NCBI GenBank assembly: GCA_905233545.1
Contig: CAJOEV010000002.1
Span: forward strand, 1-64,000
Origin: an uncultured Eubacterium sp.
Lineage (GTDB): Bacteria > Bacillota > Clostridia > Oscillospirales > Acutalibacteraceae
DNA length: 64,000 bases
Reading direction: 5' to 3'
The position numbers and the translations under genes are program-made. Within the stretch, counting starts at the first letter, position 1. Every line of letters begins with the position of its first letter. Shown in pieces: positions 20,798-30,800 of this stretch. Below the pieces are notes generated by a model that saw only the letters and a program-made list of their open reading frames with translations, had not been told where the DNA came from and made no database searches.

Positions 20798-21032
20798 AAT
20801 TGAGAATTTTGAATTGAGAATGGAGAATTCCGGGTGCTGTGCACGGCTAATTATAATCGGGTGCGGGTTATTCCCCTGTTAGGTACTCCCCGATTGACGG
20901 GGAGATGTCACGAAGTGACAGAGGGGAGCGTCTGCGCTAGCAAAAATGTCGAGCTTGCGAGACAAAAGGGTCTGGCGCCCGCTCCAAGGGTCCCGCCCAA
21001 AATTCTCAATTCTCCATTCTCAATTCTTAACT
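20798..21032. repeat. About 235-bp intergenic inverted-repeat element
   Basis: GAATTGAGAATGGAGAATT (20811-20829) perfectly inverted at 21008-21026; internal segment shared with 62628-62657. Confidence 0.75.
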
Positions 21033-21198
21033 CAGTTTTAACCATTATGCACCAAATTCCCCAAAATTTCAATATATTTTATTGAAGATTAAAAAATTAA
21101 CAAAAAATGTTTGATATTTACAGGGCTGTGTGCTATTATATATACGCATTAAAATGTTATATGCTTTTGAGTATATAGCTTATTAATTAGTAATTATT

Positions 21199-21221
21199 TT
21201 TTTAGGGGGTAATTCCAATGG
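21199..21221 (+). promoter_or_regulatory. RBS/start region of ppdK, identical to that of gap
   Basis: tttttagggggtaattccaatgg, identical to 60320-60342. Confidence 0.7.
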
Positions 21222-24037
21222 CTAAAAAATATTGTTACCTGTTTTCAGAGGGTAACGCTAACATGAGAGAGCTTCTCGGCGGTAAGGGTGCAAACCTCGC
21301 AGAGATGACAAACATCGGTCTTCCCGTTCCTCAGGGATTTACCATCACAACAGAAGCTTGTACTCAGTATTATGAAGACGGCAGACAGATTAATCCGTCA
21401 ATCATGGCTGAGATTGAAGAGTACATTGTTAAGATGGAAGAGATTAACGGCAAGAAGTTCGGCGATAAAGAGAATCCGCTTCTCGTATCCGTTCGTTCAG
21501 GCGCACGTGCTTCAATGCCCGGTATGATGGACACAATCCTCAACCTTGGTCTTAACGAAGAGGTTGTTGAGGTTATGGCTGAGAAATCAGGCAATCCTCG
21601 TTGGGCATATGACTGCTACAGAAGATTCATCCAGATGTATTCTGACGTAGTTATGGAAGTTGGTAAGAAATATTTTGAGCAGCTTATCGACGAAATGAAA
21701 GAGGCAAGAGGCGTAACTCAGGACGTTGAGCTTACTGCTGATGACCTTAAAGAGCTCGCTGAGCAGTTTAAGGCTGAATACAAATCAAAGATCGGCGAAG
21801 ACTTCCCGAGCGATCCTAAGCAGCAGCTTATGGGAGCAGTTAAGGCTGTTTTCCGTTCATGGGACAACCCGAGAGCTAACGTATATCGCCGTGACAACGA
21901 TATTCCTTATTCATGGGGTACTGCAGTAAACGTTCAGGCAATGGCATTCGGTAATATGGGTGACGATTGCGGAACAGGTGTTGCATTCACCCGTGACCCC
22001 GCAACAGGCGCAAAGGGACTCTTCGGTGAGTTCTTAACAAACGCTCAGGGCGAGGACGTTGTTGCAGGTGTTCGTACTCCTATGCACATCTCAGAGATGG
22101 AGCAGAAGTTCCCCGAAGCATTTGCTGAATTCACAAAGGTTTGCTCAATCCTTGAGAACCACTACAGAGATATGCAGGATATGGAATTTACTGTTGAACA
22201 CGGTAAACTCTTTATGCTTCAGACAAGAAACGGTAAGAGAACCGCTCAGGCAGCTCTTCAGATTGCTTGTGACCTCGTTGACGAAGGCATGAGAACAGAA
22301 GAAGAAGCAGTTGCTATGATCGATCCCCGTAACCTTGATACACTTCTTCATCCCCAGTTCGACGCTGCTGCTCTTAAGGCTGCAACTCCTCTCGGCAAGG
22401 GACTCGGAGCTTCTCCCGGTGCTGCTTGCGGTAAGGTTGTTTTCACAGCTGAAGACGCAGAGACATGGAACGCAAAGGGCGAGAAGGTTGTTCTTGTTCG
22501 TCTTGAGACCTCACCTGAGGATATCACAGGTATGAAGGCTTCTCAGGGTATCCTCACCGTACGCGGCGGTATGACCTCTCACGCAGCGGTTGTTGCACGT
22601 GGTATGGGTACATGCTGTGTTTCGGGATGCTCCGACATTGTTATGGACGAAGACAATAAAGTATTCACACTCGCAGGAAAAGAATTCCACGAGGGCGACT
22701 ATATTTCAATCGACGGTTCAACCGGTAATATCTACGACGGCGTAATTGCTACTAAGGACGCTGAAATCGCAGGTACATTCGGAAGAATCATGGCATGGGC
22801 AGACAAGTTCAGAACTCTTAAAGTAAGAACTAACGCTGATACTCCTGCAGATGCTAAGAAGGCAAGAGAGCTTGGTGCTGAAGGTATCGGTCTTTGCCGT
22901 ACAGAGCACATGTTCTTTGAGGAAGACAGAATTGCTGCATTCCGTGAAATGATTTGCTCAACAAAGGTTGAGGACAGAGAAGCAGCTCTTGATAAGATTC
23001 TTCCTTATCAGCAGGGCGACTTTGAAAAGCTTTATGAAGCACTTGAAGGCTGCCCCGTTACAATCAGATTCCTTGATCCTCCGCTTCATGAGTTCGTTCC
23101 CACCGAAGAAGCTGACATCGAGAAGCTTGCTAAGGCTAAGAACAAGAGCGTTGCTGACATCAAGGCTATCATTGATTCTCTCCATGAGTTCAACCCGATG
23201 ATGGGTCACAGAGGACTTCGTCTTGCTGTAACATATCCTGAAATCGCTAAGATGCAGACTAAGGCTGTTATCCGTGCTGCAATCAATGTTAAGAAGGCTC
23301 ATCCTGATTGGGATATGGTTCCCGAAATCATGATTCCTCTTTCATGCGACACCAAAGAGCTTAAGTATGTTAAGGATATCGTTGTTGCAACTGCTGATGC
23401 AGAAATCGAAGCTGCAGGAAGCGATATGAAGTACGAAGTTGGTACTATGATTGAGATTCCGCGTGCTGCTCTTACGGCAGGCGACATCGCTACTCAGGCT
23501 GAATTCTTCTGCTTCGGTACAAACGACCTTACCCAGATGACTTACGGCTTCAGCCGTGACGATGCCGGTAAGTTCCTTGAAGCATACTATGATGCTAAAA
23601 TCTTCGAGAACGATCCGTTTGCTAAGCTCGACCAGACAGGCGTTGGCCAGCTTATGGAAATGGCTGTTAAGAACGGTAAGGCAACAAGACCCGAGCTCCA
23701 CTGCGGTATCTGCGGTGAACACGGCGGCGACCCGAGCTCAGTTGAGTTCTGCCACAAGATTGGTCTTGACTATGTATCTTGCTCACCCTTCCGTGTTCCG
23801 ATTGCTCGTCTTGCTGCTGCTCAGGCTGCAATAGCTGAGAATGCTGCAAAAGAAGCTGCAAAGGACGAGAAGAAGGAAGAAATCGAAGAGAAGCTTGCTG
23901 CTGCAAAAGAGACTCTTGCAAAGCTCCAGGACGCTGCTGCTGACGCAACAGACGAATTCAAAGAGGTTGTTGCAAAAGGTCTCAAGAGCATCAAGGCTGG
24001 CTGGGAAGAAGCTAAGAAAACATTCGACGCTGAATAA
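21218..24037 (+). CDS. ppdK: Pyruvate, phosphate dikinase with an Ala/Glu/Lys-rich C-terminal extension
   Basis: KGANLAEMTNIGLPVPQGFTI; GGMTSHAAVVARGMG phosphohistidine motif; C-terminal CGEHGGDP; extra about 65-aa coiled-coil-like tail. Confidence 0.96.
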   Translation: MAKKYCYLFSEGNANMRELLGGKGANLAEMTNIGLPVPQGFTITTEACTQYYEDGRQINPSIMAEIEEYIVKMEEINGKKFGDKENPLLVSVRSGARASMPGMMDTILNLGLNEEVVEVMAEKSGNPRWAYDCYRRFIQMYSDVVMEVGKKYFEQLIDEMKEARGVTQDVELTADDLKELAEQFKAEYKSKIGEDFPSDPKQQLMGAVKAVFRSWDNPRANVYRRDNDIPYSWGTAVNVQAMAFGNMGDDCGTGVAFTRDPATGAKGLFGEFLTNAQGEDVVAGVRTPMHISEMEQKFPEAFAEFTKVCSILENHYRDMQDMEFTVEHGKLFMLQTRNGKRTAQAALQIACDLVDEGMRTEEEAVAMIDPRNLDTLLHPQFDAAALKAATPLGKGLGASPGAACGKVVFTAEDAETWNAKGEKVVLVRLETSPEDITGMKASQGILTVRGGMTSHAAVVARGMGTCCVSGCSDIVMDEDNKVFTLAGKEFHEGDYISIDGSTGNIYDGVIATKDAEIAGTFGRIMAWADKFRTLKVRTNADTPADAKKARELGAEGIGLCRTEHMFFEEDRIAAFREMICSTKVEDREAALDKILPYQQGDFEKLYEALEGCPVTIRFLDPPLHEFVPTEEADIEKLAKAKNKSVADIKAIIDSLHEFNPMMGHRGLRLAVTYPEIAKMQTKAVIRAAINVKKAHPDWDMVPEIMIPLSCDTKELKYVKDIVVATADAEIEAAGSDMKYEVGTMIEIPRAALTAGDIATQAEFFCFGTNDLTQMTYGFSRDDAGKFLEAYYDAKIFENDPFAKLDQTGVGQLMEMAVKNGKATRPELHCGICGEHGGDPSSVEFCHKIGLDYVSCSPFRVPIARLAAAQAAIAENAAKEAAKDEKKEEIEEKLAAAKETLAKLQDAAADATDEFKEVVAKGLKSIKAGWEEAKKTFDAE

Positions 24038-24130
24038 TCCCGGACTTTGTTAAAAGGGCATAAACGCGCCAAGTAATTTGTATGGTGTGACGACCACGGC
24101 GCACCGAATCGAATACTTTAACAAAAATAA

Positions 24131-24165
24131 AAATCCCGAGGGCATCGAGCCTTCGGGATTTTTGG
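24131..24165 (+). terminator. Rho-independent terminator of ppdK
   Basis: aatcccgagggcatcgagccttcgggattttt. Confidence 0.85.
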
Positions 24166-24279
24166 CGCTTTCCGTTTTTTGCGGGTAGTTGCTTTTCTAA
24201 TTTGAATATTATATAATATTTTTGACATATTATGTAAAAATAGGTACTGATTAATAGATAGTGATATTTGAGGTGTAAT

Positions 24280-25104
24280 ATGGAAGTTATTAAAAACCTT
24301 TTTAAAGATAACACACAGATGGCGCTGATTTCAATGGGCGTAACTTTAGTGTCGCACATCTTTTTTTCGGCAGCAATTAACTATGATACAAAGTTGAATC
24401 ATAAAAAATACGGAAACCTATGGACAAGTGCAGCATTTCTGTTTGGAATTGTGCCCGTTGGTTTTTATTATGTATTTCGCAGGATATTGCCCGAAAAGGT
24501 GCCGATCGTTTGCGCTAAATGCGGAAAAAAGGCACTTAAAGACAGAAAAAAGTGTCCCCATTGCGGCAGCACAAATTTTGTTCCGCTGAAATATGATAAT
24601 GTCGGCGCAGTAAAAAACAGAATTATAATTTTTCTTGCAATTGCAATTGTTCTTTATGCCTTTGATATCTGGTACACACAGTATAGTCCATGGGCACCCG
24701 ACGAGGAAGAAGTAATAGAAGAAGTAATAGATGATTTTGACGACAGCTTATATGATGATGTGCGATTTGGCTATGAAGAAAAAGGAAAAACAGTTTATTA
24801 TGACCGCGAGGGAAAGCAATATACCGACCCATATAATGTTTACTTTTATGATAAAAACGGTAACATTTTTACATTTGATGCTGATATATATGTTTCAGTT
24901 TCAGGCAAAGAAAAAATTTCAAGCAAGGCAGCATTGGTTGATAGCAACGGATATCTTGTTGATGCTGAGGCAAAATTTGAAAACATTCCGGATGTTTTGC
25001 CATTCAAAACACAGGACGGAACGATGTATTATCTTGCAAGAGACATCAGTTGGAACAAGGATGGTAAAATGGTATACACCTCAAACGGAAAGCCCGTAAA
25101 TTAA
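24280..25104 (+). CDS. Zinc-ribbon membrane protein of unknown function
   Basis: ATG 24280 after gaggtg; CAKCGKKALKDRKKCPHCGS zinc ribbon; several TM segments. Confidence 0.75.
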   Translation: MEVIKNLFKDNTQMALISMGVTLVSHIFFSAAINYDTKLNHKKYGNLWTSAAFLFGIVPVGFYYVFRRILPEKVPIVCAKCGKKALKDRKKCPHCGSTNFVPLKYDNVGAVKNRIIIFLAIAIVLYAFDIWYTQYSPWAPDEEEVIEEVIDDFDDSLYDDVRFGYEEKGKTVYYDREGKQYTDPYNVYFYDKNGNIFTFDADIYVSVSGKEKISSKAALVDSNGYLVDAEAKFENIPDVLPFKTQDGTMYYLARDISWNKDGKMVYTSNGKPVN

Positions 25105-25132
25105 ATAAATCCCCGAGAAAAGGACGTTGAAC

Positions 25133-25384
25133 TTAGGGATTTAATAGATTTTGAAATGCTCTTTTTCGCTATAACGGCTTCAAAACAAGGGTTAAGGCGT
25201 CAGCCTTAACCCTTGTTTGTTCATTGTTCTAACGAAAAATTCCTATTTCAAAATTGTTTTGCACCTAATAATTGCAGATTTTTGTGAAAGACAAGGCAAA
25301 AGCACAGGAATAATTTGTTTATTCCGAGCATTTTTAACGCAGTTTTTCGCTAAAATATGCATTTTGAGGCTATCAAATCCCTAA
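25133..25384. repeat. MITE-like element with imperfect terminal inverted repeats and perfect internal palindrome
   Basis: TTAGGGATTTAATAGATTTTGAAATGC (25133-25159) versus reverse complement of 25358-25384; internal AAACAAGGGTTAAGGC-GTCA-GCCTTAACCCTTGTTT (25183-25218). Confidence 0.6.
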
Positions 25385-25407
25385 ATTCCACGCCCTCCTG
25401 ATTGTTT

Positions 25408-25713
25408 TTACAGAAGATGTGAAAGGTAGTCCGTTCTACCGTCGAGAACGCGTACTATCTCGATAGTATCATTGTTTGTTTCATAAAAAACAAGCTGTTT
25501 GTTTACAATAATATACTGATAATTGCACTCCGGTAAATCATATTTGTTTGAAAGCGGAGTTCCCATATTCGGGTTATCTTTAAGCAGAGAAATGCAGTAA
25601 AGAATTCTCTCTTTCAGGCGCTGCGCTGCCTGAGGGTTTTTAAGCTCGTTTTCTATGTATGCTGCGGTTGACATAATGTCGTCAATTGCAGCGGGGCGGT
25701 AAACTATTTTCAT
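25408..25713 (-). CDS. RelE/ParE family type II toxin
   Basis: 101 aa 'MKIVYRPAAIDDIMSTAAYIENELKNPQAAQRLKERI...VLDGRTDYLSHLL'; 4-nt overlap with antitoxin. Confidence 0.88.
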   Translation of the reverse strand: MKIVYRPAAIDDIMSTAAYIENELKNPQAAQRLKERILYCISLLKDNPNMGTPLSNKYDLPECNYQYIIVNKQLVFYETNNDTIEIVRVLDGRTDYLSHLL

Positions 25714-26015
25714 AATTCGCTGACCCCGAGCATTCTATATACATCTGCTTCAGCGACAACCTCACCTGAGTTCTTGCCCGCTTCGAGTTCTTTTAACAAG
25801 CGCTCCATTGATTTAGTTTTGATAAATTCAGCATTGTCATCAGAAACCTGAAAAGGCAAACCTCCTGTGTTCAGAGACTGCTGAATGAAAATATTAATAG
25901 CCTGGGTTAACGAAAGTCCGTTTTTTTCATAAACCTCCTCAACCTGTTTGCGGACTTCGGGATTTATGCGAAAACGGAAGCTGTCTGTTTTCGGCGAAGA
26001 TACAACATTGTTCAT
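25710..26015 (-). CDS. RelB/DinJ family antitoxin
   Basis: 'FRINPEVRKQVEEVYEKNGLSLTQAINIFIQQSLNTGGLPF'; start placed at MNNVVSS (26015) preceded by GGAGGTT, not the track start 26144. Confidence 0.88.
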   Translation of the reverse strand: MNNVVSSPKTDSFRFRINPEVRKQVEEVYEKNGLSLTQAINIFIQQSLNTGGLPFQVSDDNAEFIKTKSMERLLKELEAGKNSGEVVAEADVYRMLGVSEL

Positions 26016-26049
26016 AGTATAACCTCCAATCGTGTTATTATCTGGTTTT

Positions 26050-26077
26050 AGTATAGCACACTTTCGCCAAAAGTCAA
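26050..26077 (-). promoter_or_regulatory. Putative promoter of the toxin-antitoxin operon
   Basis: On the minus strand TTGACT (26077-26072), 16-nt spacer, TATACT (26055-26050). Confidence 0.55.
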
Positions 26078-26154
26078 CACTTGTGGCAACATTGTTGCTA
26101 CAAATTGCAGCATAATCGTCGCAAAGCGACCCGACATTATTCATTTTTCGTTCT

Positions 26155-26976
26155 TCAATTTTCAGTATTCAATTGAACGCTCCTGCGTTCCTCTGTAAAC
26201 CCTTGTCCGCGGACTTCTTTTATTTTTGTTATTGTTATGAATGCGTTTTCGTCAACGCTTTTAATCAGCTCATTTGCGCGGTAGAGCTTTCTCGGCTGAA
26301 CAACGCAAATAACGCCCTTGCTCTCCTCTTTCAGCGCTCCCGTCTGGACATATGACATTGTAACCCCGACATTGAGCTCATTCAAAAGCTTTTTTCGTAT
26401 TTCTTCGTATTTCTCAGAGATAATAAAGAGCTCAATTTGCGCCATTCCGAAAATCACAACCTGTTCGAGAACAAGAGATTCAAGCACAAGAACGACTATT
26501 CCAAGCATAATACTCTCATAATCCGAAACAAGCGCCTGCGCTCCGACAACGATGAAATCCGTTAAGTAAACAAAAACCGCAACCGATTTGTGTGTCAGCT
26601 TTGCAAGAATGAGATTTGTTATATCCATTCCTCCCGTTGATGAGCCGACGCGCATAACCATTCCGAGAGCAAGTCCCATTAACACTCCTGCAAAAAGCGA
26701 AGCAAGAAGTCGGTTGTTTGTAAGAGTTGAGATATCGGGGACTTTCTGCATAAAAGAAAGAAAAAGGGGATATAAAAATGTGCTTGCAATGCTTGTAAAA
26801 AAGAGCTTTTTGCCGATGATTATCAGCCCCAGAATCAAAAGAAGCGAATTCAGGACAAGAACAATAAGCGCTGTGTCATAGGGTAAAAATTTACCCATTA
26901 AAATCGCAATTCCCGTTGTTCCGCCGACAACTATATTGTTCGGAAGGATGAACGCCGAAACAAGAAAAGCAAGCAA
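26155..26976 (-). CDS. YitT family membrane protein (DUF161/DUF2179-like)
   Basis: 'FILPNNIVVGGTTGIAILMGKF', C-terminal 'ERRSVQ' DUF2179-like region; track start is TTG and the true N-terminus may extend upstream. Confidence 0.75.
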   Translation of the reverse strand: MLAFLVSAFILPNNIVVGGTTGIAILMGKFLPYDTALIVLVLNSLLLILGLIIIGKKLFFTSIASTFLYPLFLSFMQKVPDISTLTNNRLLASLFAGVLMGLALGMVMRVGSSTGGMDITNLILAKLTHKSVAVFVYLTDFIVVGAQALVSDYESIMLGIVVLVLESLVLEQVVIFGMAQIELFIISEKYEEIRKKLLNELNVGVTMSYVQTGALKEESKGVICVVQPRKLYRANELIKSVDENAFITITKIKEVRGQGFTEERRSVQLNTEN

Positions 26977-27111
26977 TGCGTTGCCGAAAACAACGCAAAG
27001 GGCAATTTTTAGATAGTCTTTTAAGTTTTTTATCAGCTTTTGCGTAAAATCACTTTCTTAATATGATAAAATATGCTAAAATGTTTTCATTAAATAAAAG
27101 GCAGGAATAAT

Positions 27112-27684
27112 ATGCTCTTACTAAGTTCAATGGATTTTACCAATGAAAATTCAAAAAGAATAATAATCGAAAATCTGCCGAAAGATATAAAAGAGTGCAG
27201 AATTCTTTATTTCGTCAACGAAAAGTTCACGCGCGAAAATCTTGAAAAGCGTGCCTACCGCGACAGACTTAAGAAATGCGGTTTTGCAAAAAAGAATGTA
27301 TTTGTTTTTGACTACGATAACCCCGAAGGCTTTGAAAACCTTGATATAGACTGCGTTTTCATCGGCGGAGGCAACACATTCAAAACCTTTGAAATGCTGA
27401 GAAAAACGGGCGCTGATAAGTTAATAAGGGACTATGTTTTAAACAAGGGCGTAACATATATCGGCGGCAGCGCAGGAGCGCATATTGCAAGCAAAAACAT
27501 TGAGCATGTTAAGAATTTTGACGAGCTTCCCGATGATTTTTCGGATTTCAGCGGATTGGGCTTTTTTGACGGAATTCTCATTTGTCATTATTCCCCCGAA
27601 CGTGAGCCATATGCAAAACAGGCAATAGAAGAGGGAAAATATAAGGTTTACACTCTGGGCGATGATGAGTGCATTGTTTTTTAG
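27112..27684 (+). CDS. Peptidase S51 (dipeptidase E-like) family protein
   Basis: 'DCVFIGGGNTFKTFEMLR' and nucleophile elbow 'YIGGSAGAHIAS'. Confidence 0.85.
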   Translation: MLLLSSMDFTNENSKRIIIENLPKDIKECRILYFVNEKFTRENLEKRAYRDRLKKCGFAKKNVFVFDYDNPEGFENLDIDCVFIGGGNTFKTFEMLRKTGADKLIRDYVLNKGVTYIGGSAGAHIASKNIEHVKNFDELPDDFSDFSGLGFFDGILICHYSPEREPYAKQAIEEGKYKVYTLGDDECIVF

Positions 27685-27699
27685 ATACGGAGTCTCAGC

Positions 27700-27730
27700 A
27701 GGGACGGGTTTTATACCCGCCCTTTTTTGT
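27700..27730 (+). terminator. Rho-independent terminator
   Basis: gggacgggttttatacccgcccttttttg. Confidence 0.75.
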
Positions 27731-27861
27731 ATATTCTTACAAATTTTTTATGTAAAGTATATTAAATATGAACAAACTTTTAACATTTGTTTGCCTCATA
27801 TTATAATTTGTGATATTATATATATAAGGGAAGTTTACCCATTTATAATGGAGTTAATGCT

Positions 27862-30800
27862 ATGAAAAAGATACTGTCAATAATTTTATCAATCACTCTG
27901 ATTCTGGGAAGTGTTTCAATCTTCCCTGTTTCGTCATATGCATATAACGAAGCGCAGACACTGCTATCAAATGTTGCCTCATGGGAGTGGATGAGCGTTA
28001 TTCGTGATGACACAAAGCTTACGGAAATAACCATGCCGGGAACTCACGACTCCTGTGCGAGAAAGTTTCATAATGAGGACCCGTTCGGAGTTACAAGCGG
28101 AATTTCAAAATGTCAGAATCTCACTATAAGGGAACAGCTTGACGCAGGAGTGCGCTTCCTTGATGTGCGCTGTGAGGTTGACGCAAGCTCTCATTCGGTT
28201 AAAACCGTTCACGGCTCAACGGACTGCTGGAACGGAGACAATTACTACTATCTTGATTTTTGTTTCCAGGATGTTTACAACTTCCTTGCCGAGCACCCGA
28301 GCGAAACGGTTTTAATTTCCATTAAAGAGGATGACGGCGGAAACGGCGTTCCGCATTTCACAAATGCGATTTATGAATACATTCACGGCTACCGTTCCCA
28401 GGACAACTATCATTTCTACGGAACAGATTATAACTATAACGACCACTGGTATCTCGGCAAGAGCGTTCCGACTCTTGAACAAGTCCGCGGAAAATGCGTT
28501 TTGTTCAACCGTTTCGACCAGTATATCGGAAGCGAATCAGGTCAGGGCGTTTGGGTTGACGAAAACGAATCGGGTCAGAAAATCAAATATAACGATATGG
28601 AAGGCAGTTTTGCTGAGCCGTATTATGCGAATATAACGAGCAACAACACGGGTATCGGCACGGCGCATATTCAGGACTACTATAAATGGAGCACCGACCA
28701 GAAGAAGATTGCAACTCAGTATATGCTCTCCCTCGGTCATTATCACGGAGAATACTATATCAACTATTCCTCGACCGTTTCGGATTCAAGCGTTCCAAAT
28801 CCCAAGAACCTTGCAAATAACATTAATGCGCAGTATCCGTATTATACCTATGAAAAAACAAAACCCTCGGGAATTTTTGCAATGGACTTTGCAAGCGAGG
28901 ATTTATGCCGTTATATTATTAAAAATAACGAGGGCGTCTGCACAGTTGTGGACGGCTGGGACGGTAATGTTTACTATAACCTCAACAGAAAAACGGGCGT
29001 TTTAACCATCAGCGGCAGTGGTGCTATGAATAACTACGCCTTTTCAAATGCAAAGGGAGCAAACGGCGCAGGCTCAACGGCTCCCTGGGGCGACCAGAAT
29101 AAAAATGCGCTCTATGAAGGTCAGTATAACTCCGATTTAATCACAAGCGTTGTTATCGGTGAGGGAATAACCTCAATCGGAAACTATGCTTTTTACGGAT
29201 ATGACCATCTTACTTCCGTTACGATACCAAGCTCGGTTAAAAGCATAGGCGAGGGAGCGTTTACAAAATGTTCGTCGCTTACCTCAATGGATTTAAGCGG
29301 AAAATACATAACAAGTATCGGAAATATGGCATTTAAGGATTGTACGGGCTTAACCTCGTTCACAACCTCCGACAAAATTACCTCAATCGGAACAAACGCT
29401 TTTCAGAACTGCTCCTCCCTTACAATGTACGGAAAAGCGGGCATTTATTCCCAGACATATGCAAACGAAAACTCAATAGCGTATGTAACATCGGGTGAAT
29501 ACAATGCCGACACAAACTGGTTTATTTCAAAAGCGTCGTACTATGAGCCGTTCACTTCGGATGCAGGCGGAACACCCGTTACGGGCAGAAGCGACCAGAA
29601 CAGAAATGTTGAATGGGTTGCCTCTGAAGTTCAGAGCAGTGAGGAAAGAAAAGGTGTTGTTCATTTTCCGTACAGCTTAAACAATCCCGGAAACTATGTT
29701 AACACGGGCAAGAGCGCACTCGGAGGAAACGAGTCAATTAACGGCGGTGTTACAATAAGCTATTTCAGAGCAATCAACGGCAATTACTGGGGCTCGGGCA
29801 ACTGTGTAACTCTTGCAGAGGATTCAAATAACTATTTTGTTCTCAATGATGACGGAACATTTATTTATAAGCGAAACGGTTCGACCATTGCCGAGTGCAC
29901 ATCAAAAACCTTCAGCAGAACGGGCAATTCGGACGATACGCATAAATGGGAATATTTCACCTATTCTATAACCGACAGCACGGTTAAAGTCTATTTAAAC
30001 GGTGAATATAAATTCTCGGCTTCGGGCGCATCGGGACTTGTTGATTTTATTGAAAGTGAATCAACCCTTGTTTATCCGGGTTCACGCTTTGGCAACGGAA
30101 CCGGCACGCTTGAGCTTGACGAGATTTCTGTTATTCCGATTTCCATTGACGATATTGAAGCTTCTGCAATGTTTGCAACCTACACAGCGCCGATTATCTA
30201 TGAAAGCGACCAGCGCCCTGCGGACGCGGATGTTAAGATTTATGCTTCAAACGGCTATGAAAATGTTATTTACACCCACGGTACAAACAGCAACACATCC
30301 ACAATCGGCATTAAGGACGCTGCGGACTATATGTTCAAGGGCGATTTGGTTGCCGACGGAGATAACGATTCCGCATATGTTTCATCCGACACAACGGCGC
30401 TTGAGGGTGAGCTCTATACAACAGTTACAATAAACAGCAAATATTCAATCTGGCTTAATACGGTTTACGATAATTACGGAAACACATTGACCGCAACCCA
30501 GATTTCGGATTCGAACGGAAGAAAAACCTTCAGGATCAGCGGAAGTCTTACGCGCGGTTATGCCGACGGCGCAGATGATGATATCGAGCTTAATATGTAT
30601 CTTTCAAGCGATGACGGGCTTATTCCCGAAACAAAATATGTTCATGTAACCCAGCACCCCGTTTCAGCTCACGCAATGGCGGGTATCTACAGAAACTGGG
30701 ACAACAAGACAAGGGATATTTCAATCATTTTCAGAGCGGACGGCTCAACGGGTGAATCCTGGACATACTATTCGGGCAACTATTCATATGTTCATTCCCC

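Noticed and set aside
25408-26015. Toxin-antitoxin pair as a novel defense island
   Set aside because: It is a standard RelE/ParE-RelB/DinJ type II module with no other defense genes nearby.
25710-26144. Long antitoxin start at 26144
   Set aside because: The upstream extension covers promoter and operator-like sequence; ATG 26015 has a clear GGAGGTT RBS and matches the family N-terminus.
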